A stretch of 64,000 nt of DNA from Luteolibacter algae. Lineage in GTDB: Bacteria; Verrucomicrobiota; Verrucomicrobiia; Verrucomicrobiales; Akkermansiaceae. Each line of letters opens with the position of its first letter. The first letter of the stretch is position 1. The notes under the pieces are model-generated. The model did no database searches, was not told the DNA's origin, and saw only the letters and a program-made list of their open reading frames with translations. Location of the stretch: the NCBI RefSeq assembly GCF_042683045.1, contig NZ_JBHUIT010000003.1:124001-188000 (forward strand), given 5' to 3'. Made by a program: the position numbers and the translations under genes. This document shows, piece after piece, positions 34,212 to 43,760 of this stretch.

Positions 34212-36671
34212 TCACTTCGGATCCATCAGCCACTGCTTCTGCGCAGCACCTTCGTTGGAGAACTTCATGTCCGTCGTAGCACCTTTTGTCATCACCACGA
34301 TGTATCGTCCCTTATATCCGGCCACAGAAGTGATGCCGTAACCCTTGGCAGACATCTCGGAAATCCATTTCTCCGGCCATGGTCCCGCATGACTGAACGA
34401 CTGCGGAGGCACAGGACTCTTCGTTTTACTCATAACGAAGACGAAACCGTTTTTAGGATTTTTAGGATCATCATCACCGCCTACAGCCGTCAAGGTATAG
34501 CCTTCCGCCCAACGATCGAGAACCCATTGTTGCCGGGACTTTGTGAACGGGGTCGGCATGGTAAAGCGTTGGGAAATGATGTTTGGGTCCGGCTCCATCA
34601 TCAGCGAGAAATTTCCCGCATAGCCTGAAAGGGCTTTGATGTGATTCCCGGATGCTTGTAAACGCGCGATCTCATCCTGGTCGAAGGCAAGGAAGGACTG
34701 CGCGTGATTCCCGGTTTTCATCGCGATCGTATGGCCATTGCTCGAGCAGCCCATTGATGTGATCCGATAATTTTTTGCCCAGGCTTCTTTGATTTCTTTT
34801 TCAGGAAACGCATATCCGGAACTGATGATCAGCTCTTTTGAACGCACATCGGCGGCAGCCATGATCACCTTGCTGTCAAAACGCCCTCCGGCAACGGCAA
34901 CCGTGGAGTATTTTCTCGGAGTGAACTCCATTACCGCCGGCGGGATCGATCCAAGAGAAGGTAGTGAATCCAGAGTTTTGACTACCGATCCAAAGTTCGC
35001 AGAACTTTTGTTCTCCGCCAAACTACGTGCTGCGGCTGCGTTTAAAATTCCACCGCATTCGACTTTTCCGAGCATTGAAGGCTCACCTTCGGAAGTTTCC
35101 ATCAGGATATTCCGGATATCCCGCGGAGAAAGCAACGGGTAGTCGTTTCGGATTCCGGCGCAAACCCCGGCAAGCACGGGGGCAGCCATCGATGTGCCCT
35201 GCATATAGCAGTAATTCCCATTCATCGCCGTGGACCGGAGGTTCTCTCCGATGGCCGCAATCTGAACCGATGAAGCTCCATAATTACTGAAAGGAGAAAG
35301 AGTTTTTGTGGGGCCGTGCGATGCTACTGTGATCACATTCGGGAAAAAATTGGACAGATACCCCGGGAGAGGAGCCATGCTGTCGTTGTTCTGGGACTCG
35401 TTGCCTGCAGCTATCACAAAAAGGACTCCGGGATTTTCATAAATGAGCAATGCATACGCCGCAGCTTGCGCGATCCGTGCTTCCTGGGTCGGCTTGCCGA
35501 AGATTTGATCATATTGCTGTGGGCTGAGCTTATCGATTGGTGGTAGCTCTGCGGGGAAATTTTTCCGCTCGCGGAAACGATCGTATGCGGCATGGACAGC
35601 TATCACACCCTTGTTGGGGCTACTCCAGCTCATGTTGACAATACCAGCACCCGTCGATTTCAAATAAGCGCTACCACGTTTCCCATTCTTTACACATGCA
35701 GCACGAAACAGCTCCGTGTAGCGGGTGGTAAACTCTTCGAAAGTGTTGGAAGAATTGAAAATCTTGAGTTCGTCATCGATTGCGAAGTGATATCCGGTAG
35801 CCTCAAATCCGCCCCAATCGGAAGTATGAACCAAGGCTTTTCCCTGGCTACCTTCCACGACCAAACCAGCAACGTGGGTGCCATGTGAAGCGTTTTGAAG
35901 GATCGAAGCATACGTCAGATCATTCATGATGATCCCGGCGGAGGCCAATGAACCAAACCCCATACTGCGAACCAGCGGATTGGTATATGAATTCTTCAAC
36001 TTCGTTTGCACATTATATGCATCCTGTGGTTTTTGATTCCCAGGGGTGAGTTTCGAAATTTCGGCCAGAAGGTGTGTCACGTAGGCTTTCTCCACTGCCG
36101 TGTGCGCATCGAAGTCGGGCTTGCGGGGTGGCTTGTTGGTGAAAACGTTCCATCCATATATATCGTCGATAAATCCGTTTCCATCATCGTCCACGCCTTG
36201 CTTTCCATTCAGCTCCAGCTCGTTTTTCCAATAATTCTTTGCAAGATCCGGATGCTCGAAATCGACGTAGTTATCACTGACAAGCACTAGATTCCGCCGC
36301 TTGATATCTTTGGATTGGACACCGTTTTCCCTGACATATTTATAGCAGCGAAGTAAAAGCTGGATTGGGTTATAGGAATCAGGAGTGAAATGCTCGATCG
36401 GAGTTTTCCCCGCCGCATCCTGGAGAGCAGGATCAGCGCCCGCCCACAAAAGCGCCCGCACTGCCTTGAGATTTCCGCTCTTTGCCGCCAACGTAAGCAC
36501 GGGCGTGCCTGAGGGATCTTTGAGGTTGGGATCGACTTCTGTCAGTGCGCTGGAAACCCTTTCGGCATCTCCCAGAGTCGCCGCCTGGACCAGGATTTGT
36601 TCTGGAGTGATTTGGGAGAAGGCCAGATTACAGGCCAAAAATGATAGAACTACAGAGTGTGCGAGCTTCAT
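34212..36671 (-). CDS. Secreted subtilisin-like (S8) protease with N-terminal ankyrin repeats and C-terminal repeats
   Basis: An 819-residue exported protein. Signal peptide about residues 1-20. Two or three ankyrin-like repeats (about 27-100, TPVLTLAAKSGNLKAVRALL) come before an S8 subtilase domain. The triad is Asp133 in LVLVSDNYVDFEHPDL, His263 in SHGTHVAG and Ser494 in GTSMAAP, with oxyanion Asn424 in AAGN. The usual DTG around the catalytic Asp reads DNY. A DDDGNGFIDDIYGWN segment (161-175) is typical of this subtilase branch. Residues about 560-815 carry tandem repeats resembling DUF7477 (WAKNYRITSMGC, WAEGYTLTAVGG, SAKGYGITSVAG). Likely a periplasmic or extracellular protease. It lies downstream of the fumarase gene on the same strand. 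Confidence 0.85.
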   Translation of the reverse strand: MKLAHSVVLSFLACNLAFSQITPEQILVQAATLGDAERVSSALTEVDPNLKDPSGTPVLTLAAKSGNLKAVRALLWAGADPALQDAAGKTPIEHFTPDSYNPIQLLLRCYKYVRENGVQSKDIKRRNLVLVSDNYVDFEHPDLAKNYWKNELELNGKQGVDDDGNGFIDDIYGWNVFTNKPPRKPDFDAHTAVEKAYVTHLLAEISKLTPGNQKPQDAYNVQTKLKNSYTNPLVRSMGFGSLASAGIIMNDLTYASILQNASHGTHVAGLVVEGSQGKALVHTSDWGGFEATGYHFAIDDELKIFNSSNTFEEFTTRYTELFRAACVKNGKRGSAYLKSTGAGIVNMSWSSPNKGVIAVHAAYDRFRERKNFPAELPPIDKLSPQQYDQIFGKPTQEARIAQAAAYALLIYENPGVLFVIAAGNESQNNDSMAPLPGYLSNFFPNVITVASHGPTKTLSPFSNYGASSVQIAAIGENLRSTAMNGNYCYMQGTSMAAPVLAGVCAGIRNDYPLLSPRDIRNILMETSEGEPSMLGKVECGGILNAAAARSLAENKSSANFGSVVKTLDSLPSLGSIPPAVMEFTPRKYSTVAVAGGRFDSKVIMAAADVRSKELIISSGYAFPEKEIKEAWAKNYRITSMGCSSNGHTIAMKTGNHAQSFLAFDQDEIARLQASGNHIKALSGYAGNFSLMMEPDPNIISQRFTMPTPFTKSRQQWVLDRWAEGYTLTAVGGDDDPKNPKNGFVFVMSKTKSPVPPQSFSHAGPWPEKWISEMSAKGYGITSVAGYKGRYIVVMTKGATTDMKFSNEGAAQKQWLMDPK

Positions 36672-36773
36672 AATATAGAAATTTATTGCAATGCTTCGGC
36701 AGCCATTTTTCAGCCATAGTTGCTACCTTTTGATTATTAAAGGGATATGGGAGGGAATATTTCCAGCTTTTTA

Positions 36774-38405
36774 TTAACAGACCGGGCACTGATTTATTGT
36801 CTGGAAAAAGTCGTTGCCCTTGTTGTCCACGAGGATGAATGCCGGAAAATTCTCCACCGTGATCTTCCATACAGCTTCCATACCCAGCTCCGGAAACGCC
36901 ACAACCTCTTGAGAGCGAATGTGATTGCTTGCCAGCAAAGCCGCCGGCCCTCCTGCAGATCCGAGATAAAAACCACCATGTTTTTTACAGGCATCTGTCA
37001 CCTGCTTTGAGCGGTTCCCCTTTGCCAGCATCACCATTGAACCGCCATTTCGTTGAAAAAGATCGACATAACCATCCATCCGGCCGGCCGTGGTGGGGCC
37101 GAAGCTACCTGAAGGCATGCCCACCGGAGTTTTGGCCGGCCCCGCGTAGTAAACGGGATATTTGCGGAAATATTCCGGAAGCTCTCCGCTTTCCTCAAGA
37201 ATTTCCTTCATTTTCGCATGTGCTGAATCGCGGGCCACGATGATTGTCCCGCTAAGCGCCAATGGGGTGGTGACGGGATACTTGGAGAGCGTCTCCAAGG
37301 TCTTCTCCATCCCTTGATCCAGATCAATCTCCACCCCCTTGAACTTCCAGTCACGGTATTTCTCCGGAATGAAACGGCCGGGATTTTTTTCCAGTCTCTC
37401 CAGGAAAATTCCTTTGCTCGTAATTTTTGCCTTGGCCTGGCGATCCGCGGAACAAGACACACCGATCCCCACCGGGCAGGAAGCACCGTGTCTCGGCAGC
37501 CGGATCACCCGCACGTCCAAGGCAAAGTATTTGCCGCCAAACTGGGCACCTATACCTATTTCACGAGCCGCCGCAAGGAGCTTCTTCTCCAGCTCAAGAT
37601 CCCGGAAAGCTCGCCCGTGTTCATTTCCGGATGTCGGCAGTGAATCATAATAACGAGTCGTCGCCAGTTTCACCGTTTTGAGATTATTCTCCGCGGAAGT
37701 GCCTCCAATCACAAAACCCAGATGATATGGTGGGCATGCTGCTGTGCCCAGGGACTTCATTTTCTCGATACAGAACTCTTTGAGACGTTGTGGATTGAGA
37801 AGAGCCTTTGTCTCCTGATACAGGAAAGTTTTGTTCGCGGAGCCGCCGCCCTTACTGACGAAAAGAAACTTATATTCCTCGCCCTGTGCCGCGTAGAGAT
37901 CGATTTGTGCAGGAAGATTTGTCTTGGTGTTCACCTCGTCATACATTGTCAGAGGCGCGGTCTGAGAGTAGCGGAGATTTTCCCCGACATAGGTCTGATA
38001 GATACCTTTTGAAAGAAATTCCGCATCATCGCAATCCGTCCACACCCGCTGTCCCTTCTTCCCGATAACTGTCGCCGTGCCAGTGTCCTGGCATGCCGGC
38101 AAAATCCCATGCGAGGCTATTTCCGCATTTTTCAGAAGCATCAGCGCCACCATCCGGTCATTTTCCGAGGCTTCCGGGTCGTCCAGAATGGCAGCCACCT
38201 GAGCCAGATGGCTGCTACGTAGTGTGAAATTGATTGCTTTGATCGCCTCCGCCGCAAGAAAAGTCAGAGCGTCGGGATGCACTTTGAGAAGCTTCCCACC
38301 CTGGAATTCCACAGTCTCGACGAGCCCGTTATGAATGCACTCGTATTCCGTTTCATCAGCTCCCAAAGGGAACGGATCCTGATAGAAAAATTCCTTATCG
38401 CTCAT
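36774..38405 (-). CDS. Class I fumarate hydratase (iron-sulfur)
   Basis: A 543-residue FumA/FumB-type enzyme that interconverts fumarate and malate in the TCA cycle using a [4Fe-4S] cluster. The N-terminal domain has PACQDTGTATVIGKKGQRVW with a cluster Cys. The KGGGSANKTFLYQ and TAACPPYHLGFVIGG segments and the C-terminal domain (GMPSGSFGPTTAGRMDGYVD) are class I hallmarks. The class II motif GSSxMPxKxN is absent. Cytosolic. Located 53 bases downstream of the pseudoprotease gene and upstream of the S8 protease, all on the minus strand. Confidence 0.92.
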   Translation of the reverse strand: MSDKEFFYQDPFPLGADETEYECIHNGLVETVEFQGGKLLKVHPDALTFLAAEAIKAINFTLRSSHLAQVAAILDDPEASENDRMVALMLLKNAEIASHGILPACQDTGTATVIGKKGQRVWTDCDDAEFLSKGIYQTYVGENLRYSQTAPLTMYDEVNTKTNLPAQIDLYAAQGEEYKFLFVSKGGGSANKTFLYQETKALLNPQRLKEFCIEKMKSLGTAACPPYHLGFVIGGTSAENNLKTVKLATTRYYDSLPTSGNEHGRAFRDLELEKKLLAAAREIGIGAQFGGKYFALDVRVIRLPRHGASCPVGIGVSCSADRQAKAKITSKGIFLERLEKNPGRFIPEKYRDWKFKGVEIDLDQGMEKTLETLSKYPVTTPLALSGTIIVARDSAHAKMKEILEESGELPEYFRKYPVYYAGPAKTPVGMPSGSFGPTTAGRMDGYVDLFQRNGGSMVMLAKGNRSKQVTDACKKHGGFYLGSAGGPAALLASNHIRSQEVVAFPELGMEAVWKITVENFPAFILVDNKGNDFFQTINQCPVC

Positions 38406-38458
38406 CGCGCAGCCATCCTAGGCGGAACGGCTGCCAATTGAAGTGCGGAATTGTCAAA

Positions 38459-39733
38459 TTATCTGCCACCCAATTCCTGCAGCTCCAGTTCCATCAGCTC
38501 GTTGAGGCGCATCAGATCATCGAGCTGGTGCCTCATCCTTTCTGCAGACTTGCGCTTGCCAAGCGAACGCATCCGGGGAATGAGAGCTTGTTGCTGCTTC
38601 GCCAGCTGTTCTTTCCACACTTCGTTTTTCGCGATGGCTTCATCCACGGAATCGAATTCACCTTTAAGCAAATCGAGCACACGCCGGCTTCCCATCAGAT
38701 AGGTTCTGGTCCGGTCCGCCCGCGCCATGGTAATGCCTACAACTCTGCCATTCAGATCCACCACCGGTCCGCCCATTTTATTGCTTTGGATCTGCATATC
38801 GGACTGAACGACATACGAAAACCCGCTCCGGACCTGATTCGGCTCCCCGCCCATCCGCTCCATCTTGTTGAGCTTATCGATCGTGAATTGTCCGGAGACC
38901 GGTCTGTTCGAGAGGAGAACCTCTACCTCGCGTTCTTTTCCTGCGGTGGATATCAGCATTTTCACCACATCTCCCGGTTGCTTGTCCGAGAGAGTATTTT
39001 TCAATTCCTGGAAACCGGAGATCGTTCGCTCATCGATTTTTAGAATCACATCCCCGGGCACCAGCCCCGCTTCTGCAGCCCCATATTCCGGCTGGACTGA
39101 TAAAATCCGGACTCCTTTTCCGCGGTATCTTTCATCGAGACCCACCCCAATATGGGCTTGATCCGTGGCACGGAGGTTCCTCTCAAGAACACTCACGACG
39201 CCAAAAGCCGTCGATTTCCCGCTCGGCTGGGGAGCAACCAGAAAACGACCCAACCCCAGATCGGATTCATAAAATTTCACCGGCTCCAGCTTACCCGGGA
39301 TGACTTTGATATTGTTGTTTTCATCGATGGTATTCCCTTCGCCAAGATCCAGAAGGACGAGATCCTCTTCCGTGAATACACCCGCAACGGTTGCATCAAA
39401 CGCTGTCCGCTCATCCTTGATGACTTGCAGCGAGGGCAACGAACCCCGCACTTCACTCCATTTTGTCAGAACTTGAGTTCCGTCTCCAACGACGGTTCCA
39501 TAGGCGAGCATTCCAGCGCTACGTCTTCCGCGGACACCCCAGATCTTGACGGTGGATTTTGCCGCATCTCCAAGAACGGTCTCCAGTGCCCGATTGAACT
39601 CGACGGATTGCGCATCCACGATTTCTTCTTCCAGCGGAGTCATCAGCGGAACGCCATCTCCCTGCTGGGCAGATGCCAACGAGCTGAGCGCAAAAAAGAA
39701 AAACAACCATTTCATGTGTCTGAAAATTTTCAT
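38459..39733 (-). CDS. HtrA-like pseudoprotease with an internally inserted PDZ domain
   Basis: A 424-residue exported protein (signal peptide about residues 7-22). The trypsin-like N-terminal half (about 55-190) has LTKWSEV where HtrA has a catalytic-His TAxHV motif. A PDZ domain (about 193-275, GVGLDERYRGKGVRI ... AAEAGLVPGDVILKIDE) follows. Then VVQSDMQIQSNKMGGPVVDL (308-327) matches the second half of the HtrA trypsin fold, with Met320 in place of catalytic Ser. The PDZ therefore appears inserted into a dead protease domain. The C-terminus (about 370-424) is a charged coiled coil. The start codon follows two bases after the stop of the active HtrA-like gene, so the two are probably co-translated. 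Confidence 0.8.
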   Translation of the reverse strand: MKIFRHMKWLFFFFALSSLASAQQGDGVPLMTPLEEEIVDAQSVEFNRALETVLGDAAKSTVKIWGVRGRRSAGMLAYGTVVGDGTQVLTKWSEVRGSLPSLQVIKDERTAFDATVAGVFTEEDLVLLDLGEGNTIDENNNIKVIPGKLEPVKFYESDLGLGRFLVAPQPSGKSTAFGVVSVLERNLRATDQAHIGVGLDERYRGKGVRILSVQPEYGAAEAGLVPGDVILKIDERTISGFQELKNTLSDKQPGDVVKMLISTAGKEREVEVLLSNRPVSGQFTIDKLNKMERMGGEPNQVRSGFSYVVQSDMQIQSNKMGGPVVDLNGRVVGITMARADRTRTYLMGSRRVLDLLKGEFDSVDEAIAKNEVWKEQLAKQQQALIPRMRSLGKRKSAERMRHQLDDLMRLNELMELELQELGGR

Positions 39734-39735
39734 TA

Positions 39736-40713
39736 CTATCTGTAAACCTGTTCACGTTTTACGAGCTCGACACTGACTTCCAGCTCCTTACCTCCTCGCC
39801 AGAGACCCAGCTTCACCTCATCCCCTGCCTCACGCTTGATGAGAAGCTGTTGAAACTGTGCCCCATGCCGCACCCGCTCACCATCGAGATAACGGATCAC
39901 ATCTCCGACCCGTATTCCACTGGCCGCCGCCGGCGCATTCGGTTCCACCTTCACGACCAGAATCCCATCAATCCCGCGGCGCTCCCCCATTCCGATTCCC
40001 AGAACGGGAGTTTCGGGATTGGCCATGGGATTCATCTGAAGGATACCCCATGCCTCCCCCGCCAGGAGACGATCCCAATCTTCGCGAAACCCATCGATCC
40101 CGGCATGATTGTTGTTTTGCCAGGACCAGCCGATGGAGGAATTGATTCCCACAAGTTTTCCGTCGAGATCGAAAAGCGGCCCTCCGGAATCCCCGCCGAT
40201 CAAGGTGCAATCCGTTGTGAAGTAGTTTCCCGGGCCATCTGACATCACCCGTCCAAATCGAACAGGAGCCTCACGAGCGGGATCGAATCCGGTTGAGTTC
40301 CCCATCGCAACGACCCAATCGCCGGCCTCCAACGGCTTCGATTCTCCGAGCTCGACAAATGGCCACGGCCCGGGACTTTCGATCCGCACCATTCCTATGT
40401 CCTTGGAATAATTTGCTCCAAGAACCTTGCCGCGCCATCTTTTGCCGTCTGAAAAATAAACGTCCACCTCTTCCATACCTTGTATGACGTGGGAGGCGGT
40501 GAGAATAAGACCATCCTTGGAGACAATGACCCCGGATCCGGAAGAACTGGTCTTCTCCGATACCAGAGCCACAGTTGCAGGCATTGCCAGCTTCGCTACC
40601 TCGCTCACTTTGCTCTCCAACTTTATCAAATCACTAATATCCGCCACCGGTTCTCTGGCCTGCGCCAGACCGGAAGCAACCAACAGCCATAGTCCAATCA
40701 CGGAAACTCTCAT
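39736..40713 (-). CDS. Active HtrA/DegP-like serine protease with one PDZ domain
   Basis: A 325-residue exported S1C protease. The start at 40713 gives the signal peptide MRVSVIGLWLLVASGLAQA; GTG and ATG codons upstream would add an N-terminal extension. The catalytic triad is intact: His75 in ILTASHVIQ, Asp105 in YSKDIGMVRI and Ser176 in GGDSGGPLFDL. A C-terminal PDZ domain (about residues 225-310) includes APAAASGIRVGDVIRYLDGE. HtrA proteases degrade or chaperone misfolded periplasmic proteins. The downstream overlapping gene encodes a protease-dead homologue, suggesting a regulatory or hetero-oligomeric partner. Confidence 0.9.
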   Translation of the reverse strand: MRVSVIGLWLLVASGLAQAREPVADISDLIKLESKVSEVAKLAMPATVALVSEKTSSSGSGVIVSKDGLILTASHVIQGMEEVDVYFSDGKRWRGKVLGANYSKDIGMVRIESPGPWPFVELGESKPLEAGDWVVAMGNSTGFDPAREAPVRFGRVMSDGPGNYFTTDCTLIGGDSGGPLFDLDGKLVGINSSIGWSWQNNNHAGIDGFREDWDRLLAGEAWGILQMNPMANPETPVLGIGMGERRGIDGILVVKVEPNAPAAASGIRVGDVIRYLDGERVRHGAQFQQLLIKREAGDEVKLGLWRGGKELEVSVELVKREQVYR

Positions 40714-40873
40714 CATCAGAAATAATCGACGCAGAAAACCTCTTTCGTCTACATGAATTTCCCGAGGCACTCCTATTCAGACTCCCGAATAGCGCCCAGC
40801 CTGACTTTCACCCGGCGTTTTCTTAGCTCTGGCTTATCAACGAAAAGCCCGTATCTTTCCGCCAGCAACGACC

Positions 40874-43270
40874 ATGGCCAAACGCAAACAACAGACCAAT
40901 CAACCCCGCGGTAAAAAGCCCGCTCCGCGCAAGTCAGCAAATCCCCTTTCCATCCTCTTTTTCTGGCCATTTCATCTATTGTTTGCCGTGACACGCGGGA
41001 TGTCCGCTCCGGTTCGCATTTTACTCCGCTTTCTGGGCACTCCGGCGATTGCCGGTCTCTATTTTCTCACGCTTCTTGGAGTCGTCTACGGCTTCCGCTC
41101 CGTTCGCTACGATCTCAATCGGATCAACCAAATGCCGGAGCGCACGATTATTCTCGATAGACAGGGAACGGAAATCGGGCGCATTCACGGGGAAAAACGC
41201 TCGATCGTTCCGCTCAAGGATGTGGCAGAGGATTTCCGTAAAGCGATCCTGGCCCGGGAAGATGAACGCTTCTATTCCCATGGTGCCGTCGATCTCATCG
41301 GCATCGGCCGCGCATTTTTGAAAAACCTCGAGGGAAAACGTGAAGGCGCTTCTACGATCACCCAGCAGCTGGCGTCTGACGTTTTCCAGCTCAAGGCCGG
41401 GGAAAAGCGAGGCCAGCTACTTCGACAGCTCGACCGTAAATTCCTGGAAATCGCCATCGCTTTCCGAATCAATGCAGCCCTTTCCAAGGATCAGATCCTG
41501 GAAGCCTATATTAACCAGATCAACTGGGGCCGTCAGATCAAGGGTGTGGGCGAGGCATCCCGCATATACTTTGAAAAACACCCGGCGGAGCTGACGCTCT
41601 CAGAGGCGGCGCTGATGGCCGGGATTGTGCGTGGACCGGATGCCTACAATCCTTTCCGCTCCATGGAAGCTGCGGAACGCGAGCGGAACACCACGCTTGC
41701 CCGTATGGTTGCAGCGAGGAAAATTTCGCAGGCACAGGCGGACGAAGCAAAAAAAGAGCCCATTACCGTCCGCCCGGCATGGCGTCGGGATTCCCAGCAA
41801 TCCTATGCGATGGATGCCATCCGCCGCGATCTCGAGATCATTCTGGAAAAGGAAAACATCCAACTCGGGGGGTTGACGATCGTTACCACCATCGACCAAC
41901 GCCTGCAGAAAGTCGCGGAGGAGGCGCTCGATAAAAAGCTCCGCGAAACAGAGCGACTTTCCGGCTACCCGCACCAGACCCGCGCAGCCTGGCAAAACCT
42001 CCCGCTGGAAAAGCGTGGCGAGCCCAAGTATATCCAAGGTTCCACTGTTTTGATCGAAAACCGCACCGGGGCAGTCCTGGCGCTCGTCGGTGGCCGCGAT
42101 GCAAACGAATCCCAGTTCAATCGTGCCATTCAGGCAAAACGGCAGATCGGATCGATTTTCAAACCTTTCGTTTATCTCGCTGCCTTCGATAAGGGCTTGC
42201 GTCCTTCCACACAAATTTCCGATGGGCCGATCCAGCGGGGCGAGATCAAGGGCGCCGCGAACTGGAAGCCCAATAACTCCGATGGCAAATTCGGCGGCAT
42301 GCACCCGGCATCCTACGGCCTCATCCGCTCCCGGAACACGATGTCTGTGCGCATTGGCAACTATGCAGGGCTGGAAAAGGTAAAGGATGTCTCCCGCAAG
42401 GCGGGCTTTGGTATGTCCATGCCGGAAACCCCTTCTTCCTATCTCGGCTCGTGGGAAGCCAGCCCCTGGGAAGTCGCCAGAGCGTATACCATTTTTCCGA
42501 ATGATGGAGTTTGCTACCGTCCATATCTCGTCTCGGAGATTCGGGACAGGAATGACAATGTCCTCTATACAACACCCGCTCTTCCTTACCAGGCGACAAA
42601 CACCGGCTCTGCATGGTCGGTCTCCCGGATTCTTCAGGAAGTTGCCACCTCCGGCACGGCAGCAGCGGTAAGGCGCCTTGGCTTCACCAAGCCCGCAGCT
42701 GGCAAAACTGGCACAACGAATGATTTCAAAGATGCCTGGTTCGCCGGCTACACCTCAACACTCACCTGTGCGGTATGGGTCGGGTTCGACACGCCCAAGA
42801 AGACCATTTCCGGCGGCTACGGATCCGCGCTGGCACTTCCTGTCTGGGTGGATCTCATGAAAACCGCAGATCGCCTGGGCTACAAAGCCGGCGATCTCCA
42901 CTCAAACGTTAACCTACAGACCATTGATCTCTGCCGACTTTCCGGAAAACGCGCCACCAGTGGCTGCTACGAGGCGGGGACGGCATACACCGACCAAGTC
43001 CCGGCCGATACCGCACCATCTTCCAATGATCTGTGCACCATTCACCCCGCACGGGCCCAGCCGGTTTCCGAAGATGATATCCGCTCCGCACCACCGGCTC
43101 CAAGCCGTCCCTCACCTCCCCGGGCGCAACCTATTCCGGATAACCGGCCTCCGGCGCGGGCGCAACCTGTCGAGGAACGCCCCCTACGCGCCCAGCCTGT
43201 CGAAGAGCGCCGCCCGCTCCGTGCGCAACCTGTCGAGGAGCGTCCTTTACGTGCACAACCAGTTGATTAA
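40874..43270 (+). CDS. Bifunctional penicillin-binding protein 1A (class A)
   Basis: A 798-residue peptidoglycan synthase with both transglycosylase and transpeptidase activities, anchored in the inner membrane. Basic cytosolic N-terminus, TM about residues 55-75, glycosyltransferase 51 domain (AREDERFYSHGAVD with catalytic Glu, GASTITQQLASDVF), then a transpeptidase with SIFK near residue 427, SRN near 486 and KTGT near 609. The C-terminal ~75 residues consist of degenerate RAQPVEERPL repeats, an unusual Pro/Arg/Gln-rich tail. Divergent from the HtrA-like gene and upstream of the T2SS operon, on the same strand. Confidence 0.93.
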   Translation: MAKRKQQTNQPRGKKPAPRKSANPLSILFFWPFHLLFAVTRGMSAPVRILLRFLGTPAIAGLYFLTLLGVVYGFRSVRYDLNRINQMPERTIILDRQGTEIGRIHGEKRSIVPLKDVAEDFRKAILAREDERFYSHGAVDLIGIGRAFLKNLEGKREGASTITQQLASDVFQLKAGEKRGQLLRQLDRKFLEIAIAFRINAALSKDQILEAYINQINWGRQIKGVGEASRIYFEKHPAELTLSEAALMAGIVRGPDAYNPFRSMEAAERERNTTLARMVAARKISQAQADEAKKEPITVRPAWRRDSQQSYAMDAIRRDLEIILEKENIQLGGLTIVTTIDQRLQKVAEEALDKKLRETERLSGYPHQTRAAWQNLPLEKRGEPKYIQGSTVLIENRTGAVLALVGGRDANESQFNRAIQAKRQIGSIFKPFVYLAAFDKGLRPSTQISDGPIQRGEIKGAANWKPNNSDGKFGGMHPASYGLIRSRNTMSVRIGNYAGLEKVKDVSRKAGFGMSMPETPSSYLGSWEASPWEVARAYTIFPNDGVCYRPYLVSEIRDRNDNVLYTTPALPYQATNTGSAWSVSRILQEVATSGTAAAVRRLGFTKPAAGKTGTTNDFKDAWFAGYTSTLTCAVWVGFDTPKKTISGGYGSALALPVWVDLMKTADRLGYKAGDLHSNVNLQTIDLCRLSGKRATSGCYEAGTAYTDQVPADTAPSSNDLCTIHPARAQPVSEDDIRSAPPAPSRPSPPRAQPIPDNRPPARAQPVEERPLRAQPVEERRPLRAQPVEERPLRAQPVD
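43130..43270 (+). repeat. Tandem RAQPVEERPL-coding repeat at the 3' end of the PBP1A gene
   Basis: The last part of the PBP1A gene repeats a unit of about 30 bases encoding RAQPVEERPL, with one variant having an extra Arg (EERRPL). Looser RAQPI/RAQPV copies extend upstream to about 43050. It encodes a positively charged Pro-rich C-terminal tail likely exposed in the periplasm. The number of copies may vary between strains. Confidence 0.75.
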
Positions 43271-43331
43271 TAAAAGCCCGTCACATTTTCAGACAACTAG
43301 AACAACCACCGGCATTACCTACGAAACAACC

Positions 43332-43760
43332 ATGAAAACCACGCCCAGACTTCACTCCTCCTCCGGCTTCACCCTCTTAGAAATCGTCATTGTGCTCGGC
43401 ATCATTGCCGTGATTCTCGGCGGCTCTATCGCAGTGGTAGGAAAAATGGGCGATAGCGCGAAACTCCAGCGGGTGACATCGGACTTCAACACCATCTCAT
43501 CGGCAGTGAAGATGTATAAGCTCAATGCCGGAACCGTGCCGACAACGGCACAGGGCCTTGAAGCACTTGTCACAAAGCCAGCATCCACTCCTGTGCCGAA
43601 ACGATGGACACAGGTTGCGACGGAAGTCCCTCTCGATCCTTGGCAACAGCCTTACAAATACCGCTACCCAGGCAAAAAAGACCCTTCTGATTTTGAAATC
43701 TATACCGTCGGCAAAGACGGCCAGGAAGGCACCGACGATGATATCTCATCCCAAGATTGA
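43332..43760 (+). CDS. gspG: Type II secretion major pseudopilin GspG
   Basis: A 142-residue pseudopilin. It has the prepilin peptidase site G-FTLLEIVIV with the methylated Phe and Glu+5, then a hydrophobic helix and a C-terminal globular domain (VPLDPWQQPYKYRYPGKKDP, a typical GspG calcium-site region). After prepilin peptidase cleavage it polymerises into the T2SS pseudopilus that pushes substrates through the secretin. Start at 43332; frame-open upstream sequence belongs to the shadow of the PBP1A gene. It overlaps the next gene by 23 bases and begins an operon with H, I, J, K. Confidence 0.93.
   Translation: MKTTPRLHSSSGFTLLEIVIVLGIIAVILGGSIAVVGKMGDSAKLQRVTSDFNTISSAVKMYKLNAGTVPTTAQGLEALVTKPASTPVPKRWTQVATEVPLDPWQQPYKYRYPGKKDPSDFEIYTVGKDGQEGTDDDISSQD

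Noticed and set aside
42924..43331. Upstream extension of the gspG frame into the PBP1A gene
   Set aside because: It is a shadow of the PBP1A 3' end; the prepilin signal requires the start at 43332.
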